A stretch of DNA of 64,000 bases from Anaerolineaceae bacterium. Lineage in GTDB: Bacteria > Chloroflexota > Anaerolineae > Aggregatilineales > Phototrophicaceae. This document shows, in pieces, positions 9,068-16,851 of the stretch (positions are counted from its first letter, which is position 1; every line of letters begins with the position of its first letter). The notes under the pieces are model-generated. The model did no database searches. It worked only from the letters and a program-made list of their open reading frames with translations, and was not told where the DNA came from. The stretch lies in contig JACKCH010000011.1 in assembly GCA_020634115.1 (NCBI GenBank), positions 248,001 to 312,000 on the forward strand. Direction: 5' to 3'. A program made the translations under genes and the position numbers.

Positions 9068-9373
9068 ATGATGAAACCATTTGTTATACACTTCTCGCCT
9101 GGCCCAGGATGGAGCGCGGGCAAAACGAGCCGTGAGCAACCCTATTGGGATGAACACGCGGTTTTTATGGATGGGTTATTCAGCCAGGGCAGGATTATTC
9201 TTGGTGGGCCGTATGCCGATTATTCCGGCGTATTGGTCATCATCACCGCGGAAGATGAAGAGACTGCCCGAATGACCTTTGCTGAAGACCCATTTACAGT
9301 CAACGGCGTGCTAACCCTCACAAGCGTGCATGAATGGCTGATTTTCCTGGACTCACGGCAGAAAACAGAGTGA
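9068..9373 (+). CDS. YCII-related small protein
   Basis: 101 residues from the ATG at 9068 (adjacent in-frame GTG and ATG codons make the exact start open by one residue on either side). Features match the YCII dimeric alpha/beta-barrel family: HFSPGPGW, a WDEHAVFMDGLFSQGRIILGGPY core containing the conserved His and Asp, and EDPFTVNGVL near the C-terminus. The biochemical role of the family is poorly known; a lone YCII domain may be a small-molecule enzyme. It sits between the dienelactone hydrolase and a membrane protein with gaps of 10 and 15 bases, so it is probably co-transcribed. Confidence 0.8.
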   Translation: MMKPFVIHFSPGPGWSAGKTSREQPYWDEHAVFMDGLFSQGRIILGGPYADYSGVLVIITAEDEETARMTFAEDPFTVNGVLTLTSVHEWLIFLDSRQKTE

Positions 9374-9388
9374 TAAAGGTAGACTTCC

Positions 9389-10009
9389 GTGTCACTACAA
9401 CCGTTTCAATTTGACAATCTGTGGGTCGCGCTGGCGCTGTGGGCGCTGCTCTATAGTGCCGACTATTTTCTCACACTGCGCGGCGCGGGGTTGATGCAGC
9501 AATACGGTCAAGTCCATTTTGACATGGGCGGCAGCTACGAACTCAACCCCTTCTACCAGAAGGATATAGACCGACTGCGCCGTGTCAGCCCGCGTTTTAT
9601 TGGGATATTAATCGGCTTTGGTGTCTGGCTGGTGGTGATGTGGCTGTTTGCGGATTTGGCACACCTGATGCCCGCTTTCGCGGCGGGCGCGGGTTTTCTG
9701 ATCCTCATGGAAGTCTCGGTTCTTGGCGGTCATGTTCGCAATATCGCCCTGTTCACGGCGCTCAAGACCCCCGGCAGTGTGGTCGGGCGTATTCAGTATT
9801 CCCGCTGGGTATCCATACGATTGGCTACCTGGAGCTTCGGCTTGTGGGGGCTGCTGTATGCCCTGTTCTTCGCGCTCACGGGAAGCTGGTTCTTCTTTGG
9901 TGGTATTATCAGTATGTTCGTTTTGTTCACTCGCTACAGCCGTATGGGAAGCCTGTTACGGCGGCAGCTTGAAAAACAGCAAGATCAGATAGAGGAAAGT
10001 GAAGTCTAA
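9389..10009 (+). CDS. Multi-pass membrane protein, function unknown
   Basis: 206 residues from a GTG start, with AAGGT about 8 bases upstream. Hydrophobic segments near 10-30, 70-90, 92-112, 148-170 and 172-185 indicate four or five membrane helices. A hydrophilic loop (about 33-68) contains GGSYELNPFYQKDIDRLRRVSP; this word, beginning after the first helix and ahead of the next, looks conserved in character but I cannot assign it to a named family. The C-terminal tail is charged and cytoplasmic-like. It ends 6 bases before mqnA, so the two are very likely in one transcript. Confidence 0.65.
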   Translation: MSLQPFQFDNLWVALALWALLYSADYFLTLRGAGLMQQYGQVHFDMGGSYELNPFYQKDIDRLRRVSPRFIGILIGFGVWLVVMWLFADLAHLMPAFAAGAGFLILMEVSVLGGHVRNIALFTALKTPGSVVGRIQYSRWVSIRLATWSFGLWGLLYALFFALTGSWFFFGGIISMFVLFTRYSRMGSLLRRQLEKQQDQIEESEV

Positions 10010-10015
10010 AAAGCA

Positions 10016-10879
10016 ATGACCCTCAATATCGGATTGATTGACTATCTCAACACCATGCCATTTCACTATGATCTGGCGGAACGGCTGCAAAACGCGGACG
10101 TGCATTTCGAGCGCGGCGTCCCATCTCAACTCAACCGGGCGCTGGCGGCGGGTGAGATTGACCTCGCGCCAATTTCAGCCATTGAAGCTGCCCGGCACGC
10201 CGCCGATGTGGTGGTGCTGCCCGGCCTGAGCATCGCCAGCCTGGGTGCGGTGAAAACCGTCCTGCTCTTCTCCTGGGCATCGGACATCAGCGACCTGGAC
10301 GGACAATCCATCGCCCTGACCGACCATTCCGCGACCAGTGTCGCGCTGCTCAAAGTGCTATGCCGGGAACGCTATCACATCCAGCCGGAATTCACTGTCA
10401 CCAAGCAGCATTTACCGAGTATGTTGGCGGAACACCAGGGCGCATTGGTGATTGGCGATGATGCCCTGGTCGAAAGCGTGCGGCACCGCGCCCTCAGCAG
10501 CCCGGATGGCTGGGATTTGCCCTATATCTACGACCTGGGCGATGAGTGGCTGAAGATGACCGGCCTGCCGTTCACCTTCGCGGTGTGGGCGGCGCGGCGT
10601 GACAAAGCCGAGGCGCTGGCGGAAGCCGGTGTATTCAAGGCGCTGTATGCCTCCACCGAGGCCGGCCTGACCGACACGGCACGGGAGAACCTCGCTAAAG
10701 CCTATGCAGCGCGGTTGGGACTGCCCGCCGGGGCGTGCCGCCGTTACCTGCGCGACCTGCGCTATCACTTAATGGATGATGACCTGGCCGGGCTGCGGCT
10801 GTTTCTGGAACTGGCGCTGGAGGATTTCTCCTGGGATTCGCTGACGTTCTGGGGTGAGCGGGAAACACTCGCACTGTGA
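10016..10879 (+). CDS. mqnA: Chorismate dehydratase MqnA (menaquinone futalosine pathway)
   Basis: 287 residues. MqnA removes water from chorismate to give 3-(1-carboxyvinyl)oxybenzoate, the first committed step of futalosine-dependent menaquinone synthesis in the cytoplasm. The sequence has the periplasmic-binding-like fold of the family: start IGLIDYLNTMPFHYDL, then GVPSQLNRALAAGEIDLAPISAIE, then ALTDHSATSVALLKVL, a hinge near GALVIGDDAL, and YIYDLGDEWLKMTGLPFTFAVW. mqnC follows about 2 kb downstream, after an epimerase gene and a toxin-antitoxin pair; mqnB, mqnD and mqnE are not in the window. Confidence 0.95.
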   Translation: MTLNIGLIDYLNTMPFHYDLAERLQNADVHFERGVPSQLNRALAAGEIDLAPISAIEAARHAADVVVLPGLSIASLGAVKTVLLFSWASDISDLDGQSIALTDHSATSVALLKVLCRERYHIQPEFTVTKQHLPSMLAEHQGALVIGDDALVESVRHRALSSPDGWDLPYIYDLGDEWLKMTGLPFTFAVWAARRDKAEALAEAGVFKALYASTEAGLTDTARENLAKAYAARLGLPAGACRRYLRDLRYHLMDDDLAGLRLFLELALEDFSWDSLTFWGERETLAL

Positions 10880-10903
10880 CAATACGCGGAGGATTCAGTT
10901 CTC

Positions 10904-11806
10904 ATGACGAAGCGTGTTATCCTGGCCGGTGGCAGTGGCTTTTTGGGCGGCCACCTGGAACAAGCCCTGCTTGACCGGAACTATGAACCCGTTGTATTGA
11001 CCCGTTCACCACGAAAGCCCAATCAGGTTGCATGGGATGGCAAAACACCCGGAGATTGGACACAGTACCTGGAAGGCGCGGCGGCGGTCATCAATTTCAC
11101 GGGTAAAAGCGTGAACTGTCGCTATACACCAGCCAATCGTCGGGAGATTGTAGAGTCCCGGGTCGACTCGGTGAATGTCATCCACAAAGCCATTCTAGGG
11201 GCCAAAACGCCACCGTCTGTGCTTGTGCAGGCAGCTTCGGCTGCGATCTATGGTGATGCGGGTAGTCAGACTTGTGACGAGACCGCATCGCCAGGGAAAG
11301 GCTTTTCGGTGGAAACCTGTCTTGCGTGGGAGCACACTTTTAACAGCATCGATCTGCCGGAGACTCGGAAAGTTTTGTTCAGAATCGGCTTTGCGCTGGA
11401 TAAGAACGGCGGCGCTTTACAGCCGCTTCTTCAACTGACCCGATTCTTCCTGGGTGGAGCAGCCGGAAATGGTCAGCAGTACATCAGTTGGCTGCATATA
11501 GACGATCTGAATCGAATGTTTATTGAAGCCATAGAGAATCCCATGACAGAAGGTATGTACAATGCTGTCGGGCCAAATCCGGTGACGAATGCGGCGTTCA
11601 TGCGGACACTGCGCCAGGTCGTAGGGCGTCCCTGGAGTCCATCGGTTCCAGCACCATTTGTCCGTATCGGAGCATTCTTGATGGGGACTGAGGGTGAACT
11701 GGTGCTGACAGGACGGCGTTGTTTACCAACACGGTTCTTAAAACAGGGATTCACGTTTCAATATACCGATTTAGAGCAAACGCTCACGGCAATTCTGACG
11801 CAGTAG
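10904..11806 (+). CDS. TIGR01777-type NAD(P)-dependent epimerase (SDR39U1/YfcH-like)
   Basis: 300 residues, extended short-chain dehydrogenase fold. The nucleotide-binding loop GGSGFLGGHL is at residues 8-17. AASAAIYG and the family signature around SVETCLAWEH follow, then SWLHIDDL, and a C-terminal DUF1731-type helix pair ending LPTRFLKQGFTF-TDLEQTL. The physiological substrate of this family is not established. GGAGG lies upstream of the ATG. It is 24 bases from mqnA, so it is probably part of the same operon, although no known role in menaquinone synthesis follows from that. Confidence 0.88.
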   Translation: MTKRVILAGGSGFLGGHLEQALLDRNYEPVVLTRSPRKPNQVAWDGKTPGDWTQYLEGAAAVINFTGKSVNCRYTPANRREIVESRVDSVNVIHKAILGAKTPPSVLVQAASAAIYGDAGSQTCDETASPGKGFSVETCLAWEHTFNSIDLPETRKVLFRIGFALDKNGGALQPLLQLTRFFLGGAAGNGQQYISWLHIDDLNRMFIEAIENPMTEGMYNAVGPNPVTNAAFMRTLRQVVGRPWSPSVPAPFVRIGAFLMGTEGELVLTGRRCLPTRFLKQGFTFQYTDLEQTLTAILTQ

Positions 11807-12017
11807 CGTGCTATAGGCAGAATCACCACGAATTACCGGGGCGCAAGTACCCCAGCCCGGAAGGATATGACGTTGGGAGGAATCCTTTGACACGCCGTGT
11901 ATCCGGCAAACGCATCTGGACACGGCGGGCGAAGGCGTGCATCATTATGTGATGTTCGCGTAAGAGCCGCCTCCCGACGATCTGGTTAGGCGGGTGACAT
12001 TTTATCGAACCGCGCAA

Positions 12018-12040
12018 GTAGGGCAGATATATCATGCCCC
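12018..12040. repeat. Degraded GTAGGG-type palindrome
   Basis: Begins GTAGGGCA and ends ATATATCATGCCCC; compared with the perfect copy at 38159-38186 it has lost two bases in the left arm. It lies 20 bases upstream of the antitoxin start. Confidence 0.55.
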
Positions 12041-12060
12041 AGCAGAGAGGATGGTGTGCT

Positions 12061-12285
12061 ATGTTGACCATGCGTGAGTTACTGAAAGCGATGGATCAAT
12101 TACCCGCTGCCGACAAATGGCATCTTGTCAGACATCTGCTGCATACATTGGAGTACGAGCAAACTGGCCCGGTGGCATCATCCGATTGGCACGAATTCCT
12201 ACGGGCAACGTATGGTATTTTGCGAGATACCCCTATTCGCCGCTGGGAGCAGGGTGAATACGAAGAACGCGAGCCGCTGGAATGA
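12061..12285 (+). CDS. Probable VapB-type antitoxin
   Basis: 74 residues from the ATG at 12061, which is preceded by AGAGAGGATGG; an in-frame ATG 27 bases upstream lacks such a site. The protein is short and mostly helical (MRELLKAMDQLPAADKWHLVRHLLHTLE) with an acidic, Glu-rich tail, as expected for an antitoxin whose C-terminus wraps the toxin. The call rests mainly on its 4-base ATGA overlap with the PIN-domain toxin gene. The DNA-binding class of the N-terminus is not recognised. Antitoxins of this kind usually repress their own operon. Confidence 0.75.
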   Translation: MLTMRELLKAMDQLPAADKWHLVRHLLHTLEYEQTGPVASSDWHEFLRATYGILRDTPIRRWEQGEYEEREPLE

Positions 12286-12692
12286 AATATTTGCTGGATA
12301 CCAATACCTGTATTCGTTACTTGAATGGGCGTTCACCCGCAGTGTTTGAGCGGCTTAACGAAATCTCAGAAACAGAAATCTATGTATGCAGTGTTGTCAA
12401 GCTTGAACTCCGCTATGGTGCACTACGCAGCGATTATGTCGAACGGACACTGGCACAGCAGGCAATTTTTTTGGATCGTTTTGTGTCGCTACCATTTGAT
12501 GACACAGCCCATATTTACGCTGCTCAAATTCGCGCTGACCTTGCTCGTGCCGGAACACCGATTGGGCCAAATGATCTTCTCATCGCCGCTATCGCACTGG
12601 CGAATGATCTGATACTGGTCACACACAATACCCGTGAGTTCGGGCGAGTCGCTGGATTGAAGATCGAAGATTGGGAAGCCGAAGCAGATTGA
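12282..12692 (+). CDS. vapC: VapC-type PIN-domain toxin
   Basis: 136 residues, the standard VapC length. PIN-domain acidic residues are in place: Asp6 in LLDTN, Glu42 in KLELRYG, Asp98 in GPNDLLIAA, and the THNTREF motif near 114-120. VapC toxins are Mg-dependent ribonucleases that cut tRNA or rRNA. The start overlaps the antitoxin stop by 4 bases, so the two are translationally coupled. The pair sits between the epimerase and mqnC, splitting what is otherwise an mqn gene run; this and the repeat just upstream suggest that it arrived by transfer. Confidence 0.92.
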   Translation: MKYLLDTNTCIRYLNGRSPAVFERLNEISETEIYVCSVVKLELRYGALRSDYVERTLAQQAIFLDRFVSLPFDDTAHIYAAQIRADLARAGTPIGPNDLLIAAIALANDLILVTHNTREFGRVAGLKIEDWEAEAD

Positions 12693-12767
12693 TAAATCGT
12701 CGTGAATCCACCGTTGGATTTTCTGATTGAACCGAAACAAGACGGAGTAACGGGAGACTATAAACCG

Positions 12768-13997
12768 ATGACCGAACCACAGATTCAGGCGCAGATTGAC
12801 CAGATTCTCGCCCGCGTGCATGACGGCGGACGCATTACCTACGAGGAAGGGCTGCTGCTCTACCAGCACGCTGAACTGCTCGAACTGGCCGACGCCGCCA
12901 ATGCCCGGCGGCAGCAGCTTGTCCCCGGCGACCAGGTCACGTACCTGATTGACCGCAACATCAACTACACCAATGTCTGCGTCACTGACTGTCAGTTCTG
13001 CAACTTCTACGCCCTGCCCGGCGACACCGAAAAGGGCTATGTGAACACCAAGCTCATCCTGGGCGCGAAGATCAAAGAGGCGCTCGACCTGGGCGCGACC
13101 CGCATCCTGATGCAGGGCGGCCATAACCCCGATTTACCGTATGAGTATTACATCGAACTGGTGGACTGGATTCACAAGACCTTCCCGGCGATTGAGATCA
13201 ACGCCTTCTCGCCCAGCGAAATCCAGTATATGGGCATGGTCAGCGGCAAAAGCTGGCGGGAAGTCCTGAGCGACCTCAAAGCGGCTGGATTGATGGGATT
13301 GCCGGGTGGCGGTGGCGAAATCCTGGATGACGAGAGTCGCAAGCGCGTCAGCCCCAAGAAGATCATGACCGATGACTGGTTCGGCGTGATGAAAGTCGCC
13401 CACGAACTGGGACTCACGACCACGACCACGATGGTCATCGGCTTCCGTGAGGAACTGCGTCACCGCCTGAATCACCTTCAGCGGCTGCGCAACGAGCAGG
13501 AAGACAGCCTGAAACGCTTCAACAACGGCTTCAACGCCTTCATTAGCTGGACGGTGCAGATTGAGAATACGCCGCTGGCTCGCAGCCGGTTTGCCGATGA
13601 ATACGGCGGCACCAGCACTGAGTACCTGCGCCACACCGCCATCAGCCGCATTTTCCTGGATAATATCCCGCATATTTCCGCCAGTTGGCCCACACAGGGC
13701 GCGAAGGTCGGGCAAATGGCGCTGCACTTCGGCTGTGACGACTTCGGCAGTACGATGATTGAGGAAAACGTCGTGTCCTCCGCCGGGGCGATCACCAAAG
13801 TCAGCCCGATGATGGAAGTCCACGAGATTCAGCGGCAAATCCGATCAGCGGGGTTTGTTCCGGCGCAGCGCAACACGCGCTATGAGACGCTCCAGGTCTT
13901 CGACGGGCCGGAAGCCAATGCCAACCTGGAAACGCTGGACGATGTCGCCAACGCCGCCTCGAAAAACACCTGGGCGCCCGTCACGGTGATTGACTAG
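12768..13997 (+). CDS. mqnC: Cyclic dehypoxanthine futalosine synthase MqnC (radical SAM)
   Basis: 409 residues from the ATG at 12768, preceded by GGGAG; a GTG 66 bases upstream would add residues the family does not have. MqnC closes the spiro ring of cyclic dehypoxanthine futalosine in menaquinone synthesis, using SAM and a 4Fe-4S cluster bound by CVTDCQFC (Cys71, Cys75, Cys78). Further family features are INYTNVC before the cluster, MQGGHNP, INAFSPSEI, LPGGGGEILDD, TTTTMVIGF, and the C-terminal GCDDFGSTMIEENVVSSAG that contacts substrate. The last 21 coding bases and 5 bases beyond the stop are duplicated at 15341-15366. Confidence 0.96.
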   Translation: MTEPQIQAQIDQILARVHDGGRITYEEGLLLYQHAELLELADAANARRQQLVPGDQVTYLIDRNINYTNVCVTDCQFCNFYALPGDTEKGYVNTKLILGAKIKEALDLGATRILMQGGHNPDLPYEYYIELVDWIHKTFPAIEINAFSPSEIQYMGMVSGKSWREVLSDLKAAGLMGLPGGGGEILDDESRKRVSPKKIMTDDWFGVMKVAHELGLTTTTTMVIGFREELRHRLNHLQRLRNEQEDSLKRFNNGFNAFISWTVQIENTPLARSRFADEYGGTSTEYLRHTAISRIFLDNIPHISASWPTQGAKVGQMALHFGCDDFGSTMIEENVVSSAGAITKVSPMMEVHEIQRQIRSAGFVPAQRNTRYETLQVFDGPEANANLETLDDVANAASKNTWAPVTVID

Positions 13998-14002
13998 GGT
14001 CG
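13977..14002 (+). repeat. Direct repeat, copy 1 (authentic mqnC 3' end)
   Basis: 26 bases covering the last codons of mqnC, its TAG stop (13995-13997) and five bases after it. An identical 26-base copy lies at 15341-15366, on the far side of a WD40 gene. Sequences outside the 26 bases do not match. Confidence 0.9.
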
Positions 14003-14034
14003 CGGCTCAATCCAGATAAAATGTATCTTCTCCG

Positions 14035-14056
14035 GGGGCATGAAGCATCATGCCCC
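14035..14056 (+). terminator. Hairpin after mqnC, terminator-like and related to the palindrome family
   Basis: Perfect 9-base arms GGGGCATGA / TCATGCCCC around AGCA, followed by TCTCCTTTTCGTT. The stem has the same word as the repeats at 38159 and 48227 but lacks the GTA/TAC ends. It may terminate mqnC. Confidence 0.55.
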
Positions 14057-14156
14057 TCTCCTTTTCGTTCCGCCTGATTCCTTAAGTCCGCTAAAAACAG
14101 TTTTTTGTGTCTATCTCTGCGACGGTATCGCCTGGTTGATGGGAAAGGAAGATTCC

Positions 14157-15308
14157 ATGAAAAACGTAAACCGATATGTTGTTTTGCTCTTTTTCCTGGC
14201 AGTTGCCACGCTTCCGGTAGCGGCGCTGCAAACCACGACGCCCGAACCGCTCCGCCCGCCGAACCCGGTGTGTGACCTGGCTTTCTCGCCGGATGCACGG
14301 CTGATAGCGGCGGCCAGCGACGCTGGAAATGTGGCGCTGTGGGCCACCGACACCGGGACTTTGCTCCACGAGTTTGACAGTAAAAACAATTGCCCACACC
14401 TGATTTTTTCAACGGATGGCGAAACCCTGTTCGCACTGTATCCGGGGGTGATTGGCGGGGAGTATGCGGAAACCATCTTGTGGGATACCCAGACCGGCGC
14501 GGAGCTACGCCGTTTTACGGGGCGTGGGATTCTTTCGGATGACCAGCAGTTGCTACTCACCACCGGGCCGGATGCCCCTGACCGGCTGTGGGACATCACC
14601 GCCGGACAGGAATTAAGCCATTTCGATTCGCCGCTGCATATCGGCATAGGCGGCGTCATCTCCCCGGATAATACGCGGGTGCTGGCCTATAACTGGCCGC
14701 AGCGTTTCCCGGAGCTATGGGACATGACTAGCGGCGAACTGCTGTTCAGCTTCCCGGAGGGGGATTCGTGGGTCGGGGGGCTTCAGTTTTTGCCGGATAA
14801 CCATCATGCACTGGTCGTTTACGCGCCGGATGGGCTGGCGCTGTGGAATCTGGATACCCTCACGCAGGAGCAGGTTTTCCCGGATGCTGCGTTTGGTTCG
14901 GCCTTGCGCCTGTCGGCAGCCGGGCAGCCCGTCTTGAGCGGCTATCGTGCGGGCTTCTTCCGCACCTGGGATGTCCTGACCGGGGAACTGCTTCAGGAAA
15001 CCACCCTAACGTCCCCGCTTCCTGAAGCAGATATGGTTGGTTCGCAGTTTTCGCATGATGGCCGTTCGTTCCTGGTGGTTTTACAGGGAGGTATCGTACA
15101 GGTATGGGATGTTGCCACCGGGGCACTGCGCTATCAGCTTACCTCGTCGGCGGATAGTCTGGTTGACTGGGACGCCACCGCGACACAGGTCGTTTTCTCA
15201 CCCGATGACCGGTCTATCCTGGTGGGCTATTCCAATGAGGCGCTGCACTTGTTGGATGCTGAAACCGGCACAGAAATCAGAAACTTTCTCCTGCCATCCG
15301 GTAGGTAG
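14157..15308 (+). CDS. Secreted WD40 beta-propeller protein
   Basis: 383 residues from the ATG at 14157 (GGAAAGGAAG 6 bases upstream); the frame is open further upstream but without a signal peptide at its start. MKNVNRYVVLLFFLAVATLPVAA is a signal peptide. WD40 units recur: LAFSPDARLIAAASDAGNVALW, QFSHDGRSFLVVLQGGIVQVWD, and VFSPDDRSILVGY, giving about six or seven blades. No enzyme domain is seen. The gene lies alone between two copies of the mqnC 3' end, so it appears to have been inserted there together with a copy of that end. Confidence 0.82.
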   Translation: MKNVNRYVVLLFFLAVATLPVAALQTTTPEPLRPPNPVCDLAFSPDARLIAAASDAGNVALWATDTGTLLHEFDSKNNCPHLIFSTDGETLFALYPGVIGGEYAETILWDTQTGAELRRFTGRGILSDDQQLLLTTGPDAPDRLWDITAGQELSHFDSPLHIGIGGVISPDNTRVLAYNWPQRFPELWDMTSGELLFSFPEGDSWVGGLQFLPDNHHALVVYAPDGLALWNLDTLTQEQVFPDAAFGSALRLSAAGQPVLSGYRAGFFRTWDVLTGELLQETTLTSPLPEADMVGSQFSHDGRSFLVVLQGGIVQVWDVATGALRYQLTSSADSLVDWDATATQVVFSPDDRSILVGYSNEALHLLDAETGTEIRNFLLPSGR

Positions 15309-15340
15309 TTAAGGGTCTACAGAGGTTTCTCACCCCGCAT

Positions 15341-15366
15341 CCCGTCACGGTGATTGACTAGGGTCG
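15341..15366 (+). repeat. Direct repeat, copy 2 (duplicated mqnC 3' end)
   Basis: Identical over 26 bases to 13977-14002, including the in-register TAG. It is not joined to any mqnC coding sequence here, so it is a fragment left by duplication or by an insertion event. A strong hairpin follows 24 bases later. Confidence 0.9.
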
Positions 15367-15390
15367 TTCTGGTCAGTAATTTCTGCCATC

Positions 15391-15426
15391 CTGCGCCCTC
15401 TTGACGTACTGTTCAGGAGGGCGCAG
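15391..15426. terminator. Hairpin between convergent genes
   Basis: Perfect 10-base arms CTGCGCCCTC / GAGGGCGCAG with a 16-base loop. It lies just beyond the stop of the minus-strand TIR gene and after the duplicated mqnC end. No long T-run follows on either strand, so it may be a weak bidirectional terminator; it could be the ancestral mqnC terminator. Confidence 0.6.
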
Positions 15427-15429
15427 TGT

Positions 15430-16731
15430 TTATCGAGGGGTGTTTTTCAGTATTTTCTCGAACGAATGGAGGAGTTCTTCATTCGAGCAGGCCACAATAT
15501 TCCGAGTCTGGTATGTCCAATCACGGATTTCGCCAGAAGCCAGGTCAAAATCCTTGATGATCGCGCCAGAGTGCTGAGGGTTTTTAGCATTGTTCACAAT
15601 CACAGCGCTGGCGACCTGATCCCACATATAGCCGTCTAACTGGAAAAAGGTATGCAGTCGGCCTGACGCTACGTAGGCCATCGCCAACTGACCGCAGCCC
15701 AAAGTCCGCACGAATTTACTGGCGGTAGATATCCGGCGGAACAAATCACCGTCAAACAGCTTATTCGTCACTTCCTCGCGGGTACTGATATGCGTGGCAA
15801 CAGCGGCCTCACCAAACGTTTTGGTGACCGAATCCGCCAAAAGCGGCATGGTTTCACCGGTTGAAATCTTCCATAATCGGGACTGCTGCCCCTCACGCGC
15901 ATAATAGACCTCATTCGCGATTGGATCAAACAAAGCCCCGATAAAGGGGATGCCGTTCTTTAAGATGCCAATCGCACTGCAAAAGAAAGGCAGGCGGCTC
16001 ACAAAATTACTGGTTCCATCCAGCGGATCAATGACCCAGGTATAACCGTCCATGTTCACCTGTTCATATAAAGCCTCGTAAGGAACACTCTTTGCCGCTT
16101 CCTCTGAAATGATATTTTCGCCCCGATATTCTGACGATTCGATCAATCGAATCACTTTGTTTTCGGCATTGGTATCCGCATGGGTGGCGGCATTCTTCCG
16201 CTTATCCAATTCGGAATAGTCCTTAATGCTGCGGTTAAAGTGCATCATGGTCGCGTGTCCGGCATCAATGGCGACCTCGATTGCAAAAATCAACCGCTGG
16301 TAATCTTCTTCTGAGAAATTGCTCAGTTTCGATGTCCCGCGCCGGATTCGTCGCAGCACATCCTGGATTCCAGCATCGAAATCGCGGGTAAAGTCACAAT
16401 AATGTTTGGTCTGGAGCATCAGCCGGAAATGCGAGGTGTCGGTGTCATCCAATTTGATCGGCAGGATAGTTTCCTCGCCGGTATTGGCCTCTTTGACGAT
16501 ATAAACATCCAGCTCAATATTCATCCAATAAGAATCAAGTGAATTTTTGGTCATGAAGAAGGCAAAGAAATCGCAGCTTTCAATCGCCACGTCAATCGCT
16601 TTGGGGAAAGAGCTGCCAGTGTGAAAGCTCACGTCCATGAGGACTTCATGCCCGCGGGCTTCCAGTGCGTCTTTGATTTGATTAACCTGATTTGTGTCTT
16701 CACGTGCATAAGAAAAAAAGATGGTCGCCAT
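15430..16731 (-). CDS. TIR domain fused to inositol-monophosphatase-family phosphatase
   Basis: 433 residues, cytoplasmic. Residues 1-135 form a TIR domain: IFFSYAREDTNQVNQIKDAL, and SYWMNIEL, where Glu73 follows Trp69 by four, as the catalytic Glu of NAD-cleaving TIR domains does. Residues about 140-430 form an inositol-monophosphatase (IMPase) domain with every metal ligand: Glu210/Glu211 (ISEEA), Asp235 and Asp238 (DPLDGT), and Trp370-Asp371 (MWDQVAS). Known TIR domains hydrolyse or cyclise NAD; known IMPases remove phosphate from inositol phosphates, sugar phosphates or NADP. A joint role in a NAD(P)-derived signal is inference. GAGG lies 8 bases upstream of the ATG, and a TATACT box on the minus strand (16770-16765) suggests its own promoter. 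No recognised defence partner is adjacent. Confidence 0.9.
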   Translation of the reverse strand: MATIFFSYAREDTNQVNQIKDALEARGHEVLMDVSFHTGSSFPKAIDVAIESCDFFAFFMTKNSLDSYWMNIELDVYIVKEANTGEETILPIKLDDTDTSHFRLMLQTKHYCDFTRDFDAGIQDVLRRIRRGTSKLSNFSEEDYQRLIFAIEVAIDAGHATMMHFNRSIKDYSELDKRKNAATHADTNAENKVIRLIESSEYRGENIISEEAAKSVPYEALYEQVNMDGYTWVIDPLDGTSNFVSRLPFFCSAIGILKNGIPFIGALFDPIANEVYYAREGQQSRLWKISTGETMPLLADSVTKTFGEAAVATHISTREEVTNKLFDGDLFRRISTASKFVRTLGCGQLAMAYVASGRLHTFFQLDGYMWDQVASAVIVNNAKNPQHSGAIIKDFDLASGEIRDWTYQTRNIVACSNEELLHSFEKILKNTPR

Positions 16732-16851
16732 TTATTCGCCTCACTAAGGTCTATTTCTCTTTTCAGTATAGTCGAAATTGACACTAGATCAGCAAATCCT
16801 ATGGCATTGGGGCATATCAACAGCGCCCCTATTGTGTTTCCTCTCAGTCCC

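Noticed and set aside
12702..12767. Upstream GTG as mqnC start.
   Set aside because: No ribosome-binding site, and the added residues are not part of the MqnC family; ATG at 12768 is preferred.
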